Assembly (NCBI GenBank): GCA_001898465.1
Contig: MKTX01000005.1
Span: 124,001 to 188,000, forward strand
DNA from: Sphingobacteriales bacterium 39-19
GTDB lineage: Bacteria; Bacteroidota; Bacteroidia; Chitinophagales; Chitinophagaceae
DNA length: 64,000 bases
Reading direction: 5' to 3'
The notes under the pieces are model-generated. The model was not told the origin of the DNA. It worked only from the letters and a program-made list of their open reading frames with translations, and made no database searches. Each line of letters opens with the position of its first letter. The first letter of the stretch is position 1. Below are positions 43,101-51,774 of the stretch, one piece after another. Both the position numbers and the translations under genes were made by a program.

Positions 43101-45686
43101 GCTCAGGAAATGAAACGCTTGGGCATTGTACATAAACCCATGATCGTTGCACTGAAGGCAAACGTTAACCAGATTGCCGAAACTTATAAAAAAGCCTATC
43201 CAAAGGCCCGCATACTGTTTCCCGGACAAAACGATTTTACACCAGCACAGCGGCTACGGCTCTTTCATGAAATAAAGAATAACAATTGGGATTGTATCAT
43301 CCTTACACATGATCAATTCGGAAAAATACCACAGTCACCAGAGATACAAAAAGAAATATTCCAGGCAGAGCTGGACAATGTAGAACGTGATCTGGAAACG
43401 GTCAAAGAGCTTAGTGGTGAAATCTCTAAGAAAATGCTTAAAGGCTTAGAGATACGCAAAAACAACCTTGAAGGCAAGCTGAAGGGAGTGCTTAAAGATA
43501 TAGAGGAAAAGAAAGATGCAGGTATCAATTTCAGGGATATGGGCATTGATCACCTCTTTGTGGATGAATCTCATAAGTATAAGAACCTCACGTTTACAAC
43601 CCGTCACAACCGGGTTGCAGGCTTAGGCAATATGGAAGGCAGCCAGAAGGCGCTTAACATGCTGTTTGCCGTCCGTGAGTTGCAGAGCCGGTTTAACAGT
43701 GACTTGTGTGTAACCTTCCTGTCCGGCACACCCATATCTAACAGCCTTACAGAGATGTATCTGCTGTTCAAGTACCTGCGTCCGAAAGAAATGGAGCGTC
43801 AGCATATTGAGAATTTTGATGGTTGGGCAGCCGTATTCGCACGTAAGACAACAGACTTTGAGTTTTCAATAACCAATGAAATCATAGCTAAAGAACGCTT
43901 CAGGCATTTTATTAAAGTGCCGGAATTGGCTTTATTCTATAATGAAATTACCGACTACAAGACGGCGAAGCATATTAACCTTGACAAGCCTGATCTGAAT
44001 GAAACGTTGGTGAATATAAAACCAACACCCGAACAAGTCGAGTTCATCAAAAACCTGATGCAATTCGCTAAAACAGGTAACGGCGAACTTATTGGACGTG
44101 GCAGGCTAACGCCTGAAGAAGATAAAGGCCGGATGCTGATTGCCACCAACTATGCAAAAAAGATGGCCGCAGACATGCGACTGATTAGTGAATGGAAGTA
44201 CAGCGACCATCCTGATAACAAGGTAAACGTCAGCGCCCGCAAGATTGCGGAAATCTATAAGGAAAGTATGCAGTATAAGGGTACGCAGATTGTGTTCTCC
44301 GACATTGGCACACCTAAACCCAACGACTTCAATATCTACGATGCGCTTAAAGAAAAGCTCGTAAGGGACTTTGGCATTCCTGGGCGTGAGATCACATTCA
44401 TACACGACTGGACAGATACAAAAAAGCCTGAGCTGTTCCGAAAAATGAACCGGGGTGAAATACGCATTTTATTAGGCAGTACCGAAAAAGCCGGCACAGG
44501 GTTGAACGTTCAGCAGCGTGTGGTGGCTATGCACCATCTGGATATTCCCTGGAAACCTTCAGAGCTGGAGCAACGCAATGGCCGTGGCGCACGCCAGGGC
44601 AACCTGATTGCTAAAGAGCATTATGAAAACAAGGTGCGGAACTATGTATATGCCGTAGAGCAGTCGCTTGATAATTACAAATTTAACCTCCTGAAAAATA
44701 AACAGACGTTCATTTCGCAAATGAAAAATTGTGAGCTGAATGTCCGCACTATTGATGAAGGCACAATTGATGAAAAGAGCGGGATGAATTTCTCCGAATA
44801 CATCGCTATTCTTTCCGGTGATACATCGCTGTTAGAAAAATCAAAGCTGGAAAAGAAAATAGCTGTAATGGAAAGCCTGAAAGTATCTCATTTCAGGGAA
44901 GTGTCCCGTAACAAATACCAGTTGGAAACCTTGCAAAACGAGCAGGCTTCTACGGTCAAAACACTGGACAAGCTACGGGCAGATGAAACGGCGTATAAAA
45001 GCGTCCTTCAACTGGATAAGGATGGAGTGAAGGTCAATCTCATTAAACTGGATAACATCAGTTCATCAGATAGCGAAGCTGTCGGCAAGCATATTATCAA
45101 ACTGTACCAGGACTGGAAACCAACTGATGCAGGTGAGCATACTGCACAGGTGGGTACATTATATGGCTTCAACCTGTATATCCGCAGGCAACAGGATGCC
45201 TACGAAGAAAATGGCGTTTTTGAGTACCGCTACTCAAATAGCTTTTATGCCCAAAAGGACAATGAGGGCATTAAATACACCTATAATAATGGCCTTCCAA
45301 ATACAGATAATCCTAAGCTGGCCGCAAGACATTTCCTTAATGCCATTGACCGGGTGGAAAGCCTGAAAGATAAATACGAACATACATTGGCCGACCTGAC
45401 TACAGCTATACCGAAACTGGAACAGCTTACTACGAAGCCTTTTTTACAGGAGGCAGAATTATCACAAATGAAAAGCGAACTGGCTAATCTGGAAAGGCAG
45501 ATAGCCATTAAAATACAGGAAAAGCAACTGAAGCAGCAACAGGTAGCAGAAAACCAGCCAGACGAAGTGGCTGAAGTACCTGTCATTCAACTAAACGAAA
45601 AACTCAATGGACAAACTGTTCCGAAGGAAGTAATACTTGCCACACAACAAATGGCAGAACGTCCCCGAAGCAGAATGAGATTATAA
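40146..45686 (+). CDS. Giant N6-adenine methylase-helicase fusion
   Basis: The product has 1846 residues. The N-terminal third has a SAM-binding site (YEPSAGSGVFISEA) and the catalytic motif NIPF (N201), so it is an N6-adenine methyltransferase-like domain. A central region of unknown function is followed by an SNF2-type helicase. Its motif I is DHEVGLGKT (K978), motif II VDES (D1140) and motif VI region STEKAGTGLNVQQR..RNGRGARQGN. A coiled-coil tail ends it. The architecture parallels phage P1 DarB, an anti-restriction protein injected with DNA (family knowledge). Here it lies within the transfer genes, so protecting or processing incoming DNA is plausible. ATG 40146 is chosen over the GTG at 40140. 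Confidence 0.88.
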   Translation: MAYNVSQKLQDNLDAIRIALDYQNGRPLTAEDVASLKKYAGFGGIKAVLYPYGTPEEWQANGATKEDLKHHQGITQLHELLRENYDDAAYKEIIASLRHSVLTAFYTPEVVPQTLYSVLEAQGIQPKRLYEPSAGSGVFISEAVTAFPELEQITAVEKDRLTGLVLSAVNSTLPIKTATHITGFEEAPVRDNGGYDLVVSNIPFGNFSVYDEAFPDKEISGKIHNYFFAKGLDKLAEGGLMAFITTDAFLNSSSNHAAREYLFERANFVGLAVMPDNLMKDTGNTEAPNHLLIVQKNTAKEKISWEEDWLNDVRERENEFGRFPYNYFISTHDHDVVMGNVRKPGKNQYGRASEVVWQDGDINQIRDALYASLTHQLKNRFNTELFAKTQAFALPVSENEGKKLTYLPMPESKAEIPSVQLGLFDTAPAEQINRAMAYINSLDETIVQKTTARIVGTIRTTDKPSHENVVLLTAKQHKSNRFLYKLYSNVKEVNQLSVNWMDARLLGHELTGISNYLKQFDHSFKYEGDQTLEGFFRFEQKTPLPFIGLKSYYQEGTLVVHIGSVGTIGSPDPEYKQAVFQPLGLQGNIRFYENYTALRDAYLELSGKEVSGETITDVDRDSLNTTYEKFIAEYGLLNSSDNRRRILEDTAFGVITLSSLERRDGERFVKADILTHAIHYVKERFITDDPIEALAHSLNDTGKVDVGFISAAMGLEENEVIGRLGNHVYMNPASNEWETADQYLSGNVVEKLRQAERLFNEFPENPQYKRSAEAILKVQPERIPFELLDFNLGERWIPTSYYERFATALFEQDATINYFASLDAFKVSIGMNIKVSREFAVTPKSGRTTYGYTLMEHALENTTPFFTYEVKGPNNTTIRLPDNEAIQLAHQKIEQIRSGFINWLNELPDTEKKHLENLYNDTFNCYVLREFDGTHLNFPGLDKKTLGIEDLYSSQKNAAWRIIQNRGALVDHEVGLGKTLTMIVSAQEMKRLGIVHKPMIVALKANVNQIAETYKKAYPKARILFPGQNDFTPAQRLRLFHEIKNNNWDCIILTHDQFGKIPQSPEIQKEIFQAELDNVERDLETVKELSGEISKKMLKGLEIRKNNLEGKLKGVLKDIEEKKDAGINFRDMGIDHLFVDESHKYKNLTFTTRHNRVAGLGNMEGSQKALNMLFAVRELQSRFNSDLCVTFLSGTPISNSLTEMYLLFKYLRPKEMERQHIENFDGWAAVFARKTTDFEFSITNEIIAKERFRHFIKVPELALFYNEITDYKTAKHINLDKPDLNETLVNIKPTPEQVEFIKNLMQFAKTGNGELIGRGRLTPEEDKGRMLIATNYAKKMAADMRLISEWKYSDHPDNKVNVSARKIAEIYKESMQYKGTQIVFSDIGTPKPNDFNIYDALKEKLVRDFGIPGREITFIHDWTDTKKPELFRKMNRGEIRILLGSTEKAGTGLNVQQRVVAMHHLDIPWKPSELEQRNGRGARQGNLIAKEHYENKVRNYVYAVEQSLDNYKFNLLKNKQTFISQMKNCELNVRTIDEGTIDEKSGMNFSEYIAILSGDTSLLEKSKLEKKIAVMESLKVSHFREVSRNKYQLETLQNEQASTVKTLDKLRADETAYKSVLQLDKDGVKVNLIKLDNISSSDSEAVGKHIIKLYQDWKPTDAGEHTAQVGTLYGFNLYIRRQQDAYEENGVFEYRYSNSFYAQKDNEGIKYTYNNGLPNTDNPKLAARHFLNAIDRVESLKDKYEHTLADLTTAIPKLEQLTTKPFLQEAELSQMKSELANLERQIAIKIQEKQLKQQQVAENQPDEVAEVPVIQLNEKLNGQTVPKEVILATQQMAERPRSRMRL

Positions 45687-45706
45687 ACCAATTAAAGGAA
45701 ATGGTT

Positions 45707-46036
45707 ATGGCAAATAGTGTATATCAGATCAACAAAGGAATTAACCAGAGCATAGAGTTCAAGGGTTTGAAAGCGCAGTATATCTGGTATCTGGGCGGTG
45801 GTGTTGTTGCCCTGCTTATCGTCTTTGCGGTAATGTATATCATCGGCCTGCCTACATATCTGTGTATCGTCCTTATCCTGTCCGCAGGAGCATTCCTTGT
45901 CATGAAGATCTATGCCATGAGCAATAAGTATGGAGAGTATGGCCTGATGAAAACCCTTGCCCGTAAGCATGTCCCGAAGCTCATCAAGTCGCGGAGCAGA
46001 AAAATTTTTATAGGACTAAAAGTAAAACAATCATGA
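45707..46036 (+). CDS. traF: TraF family conjugation protein (DUF4133, VirB3-like)
   Basis: The product has 109 residues. After YQINKGINQSIEFKGLKAQY two adjacent membrane segments follow (IWYLGGGVVALLIVFAVMYI and YLCIVLILSAGAFLVMKIYA). This matches DUF4133/TraF, a small inner-membrane part of the mating channel. ATG 45707 is preferred. Confidence 0.88.
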   Translation: MANSVYQINKGINQSIEFKGLKAQYIWYLGGGVVALLIVFAVMYIIGLPTYLCIVLILSAGAFLVMKIYAMSNKYGEYGLMKTLARKHVPKLIKSRSRKIFIGLKVKQS

Positions 46037-46860
46037 AAAGAGAATTGCCGGTGTATAGCATCGAAGGAACCGACTTTGTGGTTGATGTAGCTAACCTACA
46101 GCTTAGCGAAAAGGCAAACCCTGAAAACGTAATACCTCTGGCAGACATGCGGGATGTAGGCGATGGATATGTATTTGACTACAGTCCAAAAGAAAAGAAC
46201 ATACCGATGATGTTCAGTGATGATACGGATGTAAGAACAGTTAAAATACCTGAGTTGGTACAGCTTGACCCTGTTGGAATGTCGGAAAAATATGGCTGTT
46301 CCACCCACGAGATGCAGGGCAAAACAGATTTTTCATTAATGGTGGATCAGCAGGCGCTTGGGAGAAGATTAATGGGACAACTGCCGACGGTAAATATTGC
46401 CGGTCATACCTTCTTTGTTGATATCCGCATGGACATGCTTCGTCCTAAAGACGATTTTCTTTCCAACGGAATTGTATTAAGCCAGATTGATCATTTCTAT
46501 GATGATGACCGTAAAGTTTATACCATTCCTTATAATCCAAAGACGCACGAATTTCAAGATCTGGACTACGATAACATTACGTCTATCCCCAAAGACCTTA
46601 TCGTTGTTTCGTTCCCTCACGAAAGTATGTTAGACCCGGTAGGATATAACCGGAAAGGCGGCTGGGATGAAACATACGGATTAAAAGAAACCAATGTAAA
46701 ATCTCATTTCGAGGCTAAGCTCGTGGATTGGAAGGAAACAGGCATCGAAACAACGATACAAGAAAATATCAATAAGCAGCATAAACAACAAAAGCTGCCT
46801 AAACAAACCGATAAAGAACAAAAGGCTGGCAAGCGGCAACGCAGAGGGCCAAAGCTATAA
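46033..46860 (+). CDS. Conjugation-module hypothetical protein
   Basis: The product is 275 residues without signal or membrane segments. LDPVGMSEKYG and LDPVGYNRKGG occur 115 residues apart, suggesting two related halves. A basic, Gln/Lys-rich tail (KQHKQQKLPKQTDKEQKAGK) could bind DNA. It overlaps traF by four bases. Function unknown. Confidence 0.65.
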   Translation: MKRELPVYSIEGTDFVVDVANLQLSEKANPENVIPLADMRDVGDGYVFDYSPKEKNIPMMFSDDTDVRTVKIPELVQLDPVGMSEKYGCSTHEMQGKTDFSLMVDQQALGRRLMGQLPTVNIAGHTFFVDIRMDMLRPKDDFLSNGIVLSQIDHFYDDDRKVYTIPYNPKTHEFQDLDYDNITSIPKDLIVVSFPHESMLDPVGYNRKGGWDETYGLKETNVKSHFEAKLVDWKETGIETTIQENINKQHKQQKLPKQTDKEQKAGKRQRRGPKL

Positions 46861-46904
46861 TGCTGCAAGGATGCAGTAAGTGACAACAGGTAAAATAAAG
46901 TGAG

Positions 46905-49373
46905 ATGGAAAAAGTGTTGGATGATATATTACCGATAATGGATGTGGAGCATGACTGCATCCTGAGCAAGCAAGGCGATGTAACAGTCGTTTTTAAGGCA
47001 GACCTGCCGGAAATATTTACCCTTTCCGATCAGGAATATGAAGCCTTTCACCAGGCATGGATAAAAGCGATTAAGCTGCTTCCCAAATTCAGTGTGTTTC
47101 ACAAACAGGATTGGTTTCTCGAAAGCAGTCATAAACCCGATTTCTCAAAAGAAGATACCAGTTTCCTTAGCCGGGCAAGCGAACGTTTCTTTAATGAACG
47201 TCCTTTTCTCGCACATACCTGCTACATCATGCTTACCAAAAAGCCGGAAGGCCGGAAAACAGCCAGCTCGATGTTTTCAAGTCTCTTGCGGAAATCCATA
47301 GTGCCGGAAGAAACTTTGAGGCCGCAGATGTTACAGGACTTTCTGGACAGTACGGGACAATTCAAGCGAATCATGGAGGATAGCGGGTTTGTGAAGCTGA
47401 CAAGATTAAGAGAAAAGGACCTGCGCAGCCATAGCCGTAAAATGGGATTGGTAGAACAGTATTGCTACCTGTCTGAGCGAAATGATAGCTTCCTGATGGG
47501 CGATATCGTTTTTGATGAAGCGATGCGTGTGGGCGATAAATACTGCCAGTTATATACGCTGGGCGATGCAATAGATCTTCCTGCACTATGCGGCAGCCGC
47601 ATCAACTACGATAAATACAGTACAGACAAAACGAAGTTCAGTGTTGGGTTTGCTTCTACGTTAGGGCAGCTTTTGCCCTGCAATCATATCTACAATCAAT
47701 ACATCTTTATTGAAGATCCACAGAAAACCATCCAAAAGCTGGAGAGTAAAAGGCTGAGGCTGCAATCTCTTTCTGCATACAGCAGGGAGAATTTAATTGC
47801 AAGAGACGCTACGAACGATTTTCTGAACGAAGCCATCAGCCAGCAACGGTTGCCGGTTAAGGCGCATTTCAATGTGCTTGTATGGACAGACAATAAAGAG
47901 GAACTCAAAGACCTGAAGAATATGGTATCCTCTGCACTGGCACAGATGGATGCAGTAGCCAAGCAGGAAACCATTGGCGCTCCGCAGATATTTTGGGCGG
48001 GCATTCCTGGGAATGCCGCAGACTTCCCGATGAATGATACGTTTGATACGTTCGCGGAGCAGGGAACCTGTTTCCTAAACCTCGAAACCGGCTACCGATC
48101 TTCTTTAAGTCCGATAGGTATTCGCATGGGCGACCGGCTTACAGGGAAACCCGTTCATGTGGACATTAGCGACGAGCCTATGAAAATGGGCATCTGCACA
48201 AACAGAAACAAATTCATACTTGGGCCTTCCGGTAGCGGAAAATCATTTTTTACCAACCACATGGTACGTAGCTATTATGAGCAAGGTACGCATATCGTGC
48301 TGGTGGATGTGGGACATAGCTATAAAGGACTTTGCGACATGGTGAAGGGCTATTACTTTACTTATAGCGAAGACAATCCCATCCGCTTCAATCCCTTTTA
48401 CATAGGCGAAGGAGATAGCCTTGATACTGAAAAGAAAGAAAGTATTAAGACACTGCTCCTGGCACTGTGGAAGAAAGACGATGAGGCATTCAAGCGGAGC
48501 GAATACGTTGCCCTGTCAAATGCCATTAGCGGTTATTACAGTTATCTGGAAAAAAATACTGCTGTGTTTCCCTGTTTCAACAGTTTCTATGCTTTTCTGC
48601 GGGATGAATACACACTGGTGCTGGAGGGTGACAGAGTAAAAGAAAAGGATTTCGACATAGACAACTTTCTCTATGTGCTGCGCCCTTACTACGAAGGCGG
48701 CGAATTTGATTACCTGCTGAACGCTACCGAAAACCTGAATTTGCTGCAGGAAAGGTTTATCGTATTTGAACTGGACAACATTAAGGATCACCCTATCCTG
48801 TTTCCGGTAGTAACCATTATTATCATGGAGGTTTTCATCAACAAAATGCGGAAGATGAAAGGCATCCGCAAAATGATATTGATAGAAGAAGCCTGGAAAG
48901 CCTTAATGAAAGAAGGCTTTGCAGAATACATCAAATACCTGTTCAAAACAGTCCGCAAATTCTTCGGTGAAGCAATCGTGGTAACACAGGAAGTGGAAGA
49001 CATCATTTCTTCTCCGGTGGTAAAGCAAGCCATCATCAATAATAGTGATTGCAAAATCCTGCTCGACCAAAGCAAGTACCAGAACAAATTTGATCAGATA
49101 CAGGAACTATTGGGGCTAACGGAAAAAGAAAAAGCATTGGTACTCTCGGTCAATAAGTCCAATGATCCCGCTAAGAAATATAAAGAGGTATTCATCAGCC
49201 TTGGCGGTATGATGAGTAAAGTGTACCGGACAGAAGTAAGTCTTGAAGAATATCTCGCATACACTACTGAACAAACAGAGAAGGTAAAGCTGATGGAATA
49301 CGCTGCAAAGTTTGATGGCGACATACGCAAAGGCATTGCGGCAATGGCAGAAGACATTAGGAATAAAAGTTAA
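46905..49373 (+). CDS. traG: TraG family conjugation ATPase (VirB4-like)
   Basis: The product has 822 residues. Walker A is LGPSGSGKSFFTNHM (K446); Walker B is MILIEEAW at about residues 656-663, followed by KYLFKTVRKFFGEAIVVTQE. This is the cytosolic motor that powers pilus assembly and DNA transfer in Bacteroidota systems. The length is typical of the family. Confidence 0.92.
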   Translation: MEKVLDDILPIMDVEHDCILSKQGDVTVVFKADLPEIFTLSDQEYEAFHQAWIKAIKLLPKFSVFHKQDWFLESSHKPDFSKEDTSFLSRASERFFNERPFLAHTCYIMLTKKPEGRKTASSMFSSLLRKSIVPEETLRPQMLQDFLDSTGQFKRIMEDSGFVKLTRLREKDLRSHSRKMGLVEQYCYLSERNDSFLMGDIVFDEAMRVGDKYCQLYTLGDAIDLPALCGSRINYDKYSTDKTKFSVGFASTLGQLLPCNHIYNQYIFIEDPQKTIQKLESKRLRLQSLSAYSRENLIARDATNDFLNEAISQQRLPVKAHFNVLVWTDNKEELKDLKNMVSSALAQMDAVAKQETIGAPQIFWAGIPGNAADFPMNDTFDTFAEQGTCFLNLETGYRSSLSPIGIRMGDRLTGKPVHVDISDEPMKMGICTNRNKFILGPSGSGKSFFTNHMVRSYYEQGTHIVLVDVGHSYKGLCDMVKGYYFTYSEDNPIRFNPFYIGEGDSLDTEKKESIKTLLLALWKKDDEAFKRSEYVALSNAISGYYSYLEKNTAVFPCFNSFYAFLRDEYTLVLEGDRVKEKDFDIDNFLYVLRPYYEGGEFDYLLNATENLNLLQERFIVFELDNIKDHPILFPVVTIIIMEVFINKMRKMKGIRKMILIEEAWKALMKEGFAEYIKYLFKTVRKFFGEAIVVTQEVEDIISSPVVKQAIINNSDCKILLDQSKYQNKFDQIQELLGLTEKEKALVLSVNKSNDPAKKYKEVFISLGGMMSKVYRTEVSLEEYLAYTTEQTEKVKLMEYAAKFDGDIRKGIAAMAEDIRNKS

Positions 49374-49383
49374 TAAATATCCG

Positions 49384-49779
49384 ATGAAACTGAGAAAACT
49401 GATACGGGATCTGTGCTGCGCAATTAAGGTAATTGTGCATTTCGGCAGGGAGCATCATGCCACCATTTCTATGATGTTGGGTATCTATGGAAAACAACCA
49501 TTGCACAATGATATGGTTGCAGGAGTGGATACCATGCTGAGCATAACATCCTGTGGCAGCTTTTATAAAATCACACGCACCGATTACATCAGCAACATAC
49601 CTGAGAACGAAGAAACCTGGCTTGCTACTTACGGATGGCATTCTAATGGGCATCTGATTGAAATAGGCGGTGATCGGTACTGCATTTTCGATACAGCTTC
49701 AAAATCGCTATACCTCGAAAAGCTAACCGAACAAGGAAAGACAACAATTGAATTATTTACTAAAATCTTGAAGCAATGA
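49384..49779 (+). CDS. Conjugation-module hypothetical protein
   Basis: The product has 131 residues. No signal or clear membrane segment. ATG 49384 follows the traG stop by 10 bases. Cysteines at RDLCCAIK, TSCGSF and YCIF stand out. No recognised family. Confidence 0.6.
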   Translation: MKLRKLIRDLCCAIKVIVHFGREHHATISMMLGIYGKQPLHNDMVAGVDTMLSITSCGSFYKITRTDYISNIPENEETWLATYGWHSNGHLIEIGGDRYCIFDTASKSLYLEKLTEQGKTTIELFTKILKQ

Positions 49780-50462
49780 AAAAATATGTAAGAATGATGC
49801 TTGTGGCTCTTTGCATTTCCTTCACCGTTCTTCCGGTACAGCAGGCAAGTGCTACACCCATAGCCATACTGGAAATCATCAAGGCGGCGGTTAAAAAAGT
49901 GATAAAGGCGGTTGACTTAAAAATTCAGCGTTTGCAGAATAAAACGATCTGGTTGCAGAATGCTCAGAAGACACTGGAAAACACCTTATCTAAGCTGAAG
50001 CTGGATGAAATTTCTGACTGGACGGAAAAGCAAAAAGAACAGTATCGTAAGTATTACGATGAGTTGGCGCAAGTAAAAGCAATTATCTCCTATTACCAGC
50101 GCATCCGGGATATTACCAAAAAGCAATTGCGCCTTGTGGACGAATACAACAGGTCATGGGCACTGATCCGACAGGACAGCCGCTTTACAGCAAAGGAAGT
50201 AATGTATATGGAAAAGGTGTATTCGGGTATTCTCGATGAGAGCTTGAAGAATATTGACCAGATCAATCTCATTATTAAATCCTTCACCACGAAGATGAGT
50301 GATGCCAAACGGCTGGAGTTGATCAACAATGCAGCCGACCAGGTAGATGCCAACTACTCCGATTTGGTACAGTTCAACAGGCAGAACACCTTACTAAGCC
50401 TTCAGCGTGCTAAGACCGAAACTGAAGTGCAGGCAGTTAAAAAATTATATGGACTTCCTTAA
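49776..50462 (+). CDS. TraI-like secreted coiled-coil protein, copy 1
   Basis: The product has 228 residues with a signal peptide (MLVALCISFTVLPVQQASA) and long helices (KIQRLQNKTIWLQNAQKTLE). It ends in AKTETEVQAVKKLYGLP, closely similar to the ending of copy 3. It belongs to the TraI group of Bacteroidota mating systems, periplasmic and probably VirB5-like. First of three tandem paralogues. Confidence 0.75.
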   Translation: MKKYVRMMLVALCISFTVLPVQQASATPIAILEIIKAAVKKVIKAVDLKIQRLQNKTIWLQNAQKTLENTLSKLKLDEISDWTEKQKEQYRKYYDELAQVKAIISYYQRIRDITKKQLRLVDEYNRSWALIRQDSRFTAKEVMYMEKVYSGILDESLKNIDQINLIIKSFTTKMSDAKRLELINNAADQVDANYSDLVQFNRQNTLLSLQRAKTETEVQAVKKLYGLP

Positions 50463-50472
50463 ATCAACACGT

Positions 50473-51129
50473 ATGAAAAAGATAATCTTATTTCTAATAC
50501 TGTTCGTATCGGCAGGGAGCAATCTGAAAGCACAAACTTTTGCAGAATGGTTCCAGCAAAAAAAGACACAGAAGAAATACCTGATCCAGCAAATAGCAGC
50601 ACTTCAGGTATATATCGGGTATGCAAAAAAAGGGTACAATATAGCCAAAGAGGGCCTAACAACTATCGGGGGCTTCACCAGAGGCGAATTTAACCTGCAT
50701 ACAGATTATTTCAATTCATTGAAATCTGTCAACCCCGAAATCAAGCGATATGCAAGGGTTGCAGATATAGTAGCCTTACAGCTCGAAATTGTACAAAACT
50801 ACAACCGCACATATCGCAGGCTTAGCAGCAGCGATGCACTTTCAAATGATGAACTGGCATACATCCACAGGGTCTTCAGCAGACTGCTTGATGATTGTGA
50901 TAAAACACTGGATGAGCTTATCACAATTACCACCGATGGAAAAATGGAAATGAAGGATGATGAGCGCATGAAGAGGATTGATATGCTTTACCTGGATATG
51001 CAGGATAAGCTCACATTCTCGCAGAGCTTTTCTAATGATGCAGTATCACTTGCAGCATCAAGGTTAAAGGAGAAAACAGATGTACAAACCAGCCGTGTAC
51101 TGCATGGCATTAAAAACGAGTCACGATGA
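50473..51129 (+). CDS. TraI-like secreted coiled-coil protein, copy 2
   Basis: The product has 218 residues with a signal peptide (MKKIILFLILFVSAGSNLKAQ). It shares the GYNIAKEGLTTIGGFTRGEF and YARVADIVALQLEIVQNYNR blocks with copy 3. ATG 50473 gives the signal peptide. Its stop overlaps copy 3 by four bases. Its C-terminus differs from the other two (RVLHGIKNESR). Confidence 0.75.
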   Translation: MKKIILFLILFVSAGSNLKAQTFAEWFQQKKTQKKYLIQQIAALQVYIGYAKKGYNIAKEGLTTIGGFTRGEFNLHTDYFNSLKSVNPEIKRYARVADIVALQLEIVQNYNRTYRRLSSSDALSNDELAYIHRVFSRLLDDCDKTLDELITITTDGKMEMKDDERMKRIDMLYLDMQDKLTFSQSFSNDAVSLAASRLKEKTDVQTSRVLHGIKNESR

Positions 51130-51764
51130 AAAAGATAATCGTAATTATATCGCTGTCATTCCTGGGTTTGCTTCCTGCTTTCCGAGCATCTGCGCAAGCC
51201 GATGAAATAGCACAGCTTTTACTCAATGTTGAGAAGCTGGCGCAATTCAAGCAGATCCTGAGTGACATGAAAAAGGGCTACCAGATTTTGGAAGGTGGCT
51301 ACAACACCATAAAGAATATTTCCGAAGGCAACTTCAGCTTGCACAAGGCTTTTCTTGACGGTTTAATGGGTGTAAGTCCTACCGTGCGCAGTTACAGGCG
51401 TGTAGCGGATATCACCAACTACCAGATCGCCTTAGTTAAGGAATACCGCAACGCTTATGATCGGTTCAGGCGGGACAATAATTTCAATCCCGATGAGCTG
51501 GCGTATTTGGGCCGGGTGTATGACAACTTGTTTAAGGAGAGCCTGCGTAATCTGGATGAACTGCTCACGGTCATCACGGCAGGCAAAGCCCGTATGAGCG
51601 ATGATGAACGACTGCAAACCATTGACAGGATTTATGCCGACATGCTGGATAAATTAATGTTTCTGCGGCACTTCAATAATAACACTACAATACTGGCCGT
51701 GCAACGGGCGAAAGAACGCAACGATGCACAGACCATTCGTAAGATCTATGGGTTAAACAATTAA
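51126..51764 (+). CDS. TraI-like secreted coiled-coil protein, copy 3
   Basis: The product has 212 residues with a signal peptide (IVIISLSFLGLLPAFRASAQ). The blocks GYQILEGGYNTIKNISEGNF and YRRVADITNYQIALVKEYRN match copy 2, and AKERNDAQTIRKIYGL matches copy 1. It starts in ATGA overlap with copy 2 and precedes traJ by 10 bases. Confidence 0.75.
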   Translation: MKKIIVIISLSFLGLLPAFRASAQADEIAQLLLNVEKLAQFKQILSDMKKGYQILEGGYNTIKNISEGNFSLHKAFLDGLMGVSPTVRSYRRVADITNYQIALVKEYRNAYDRFRRDNNFNPDELAYLGRVYDNLFKESLRNLDELLTVITAGKARMSDDERLQTIDRIYADMLDKLMFLRHFNNNTTILAVQRAKERNDAQTIRKIYGLNN

Positions 51765-51774
51765 ATAAACAGAT

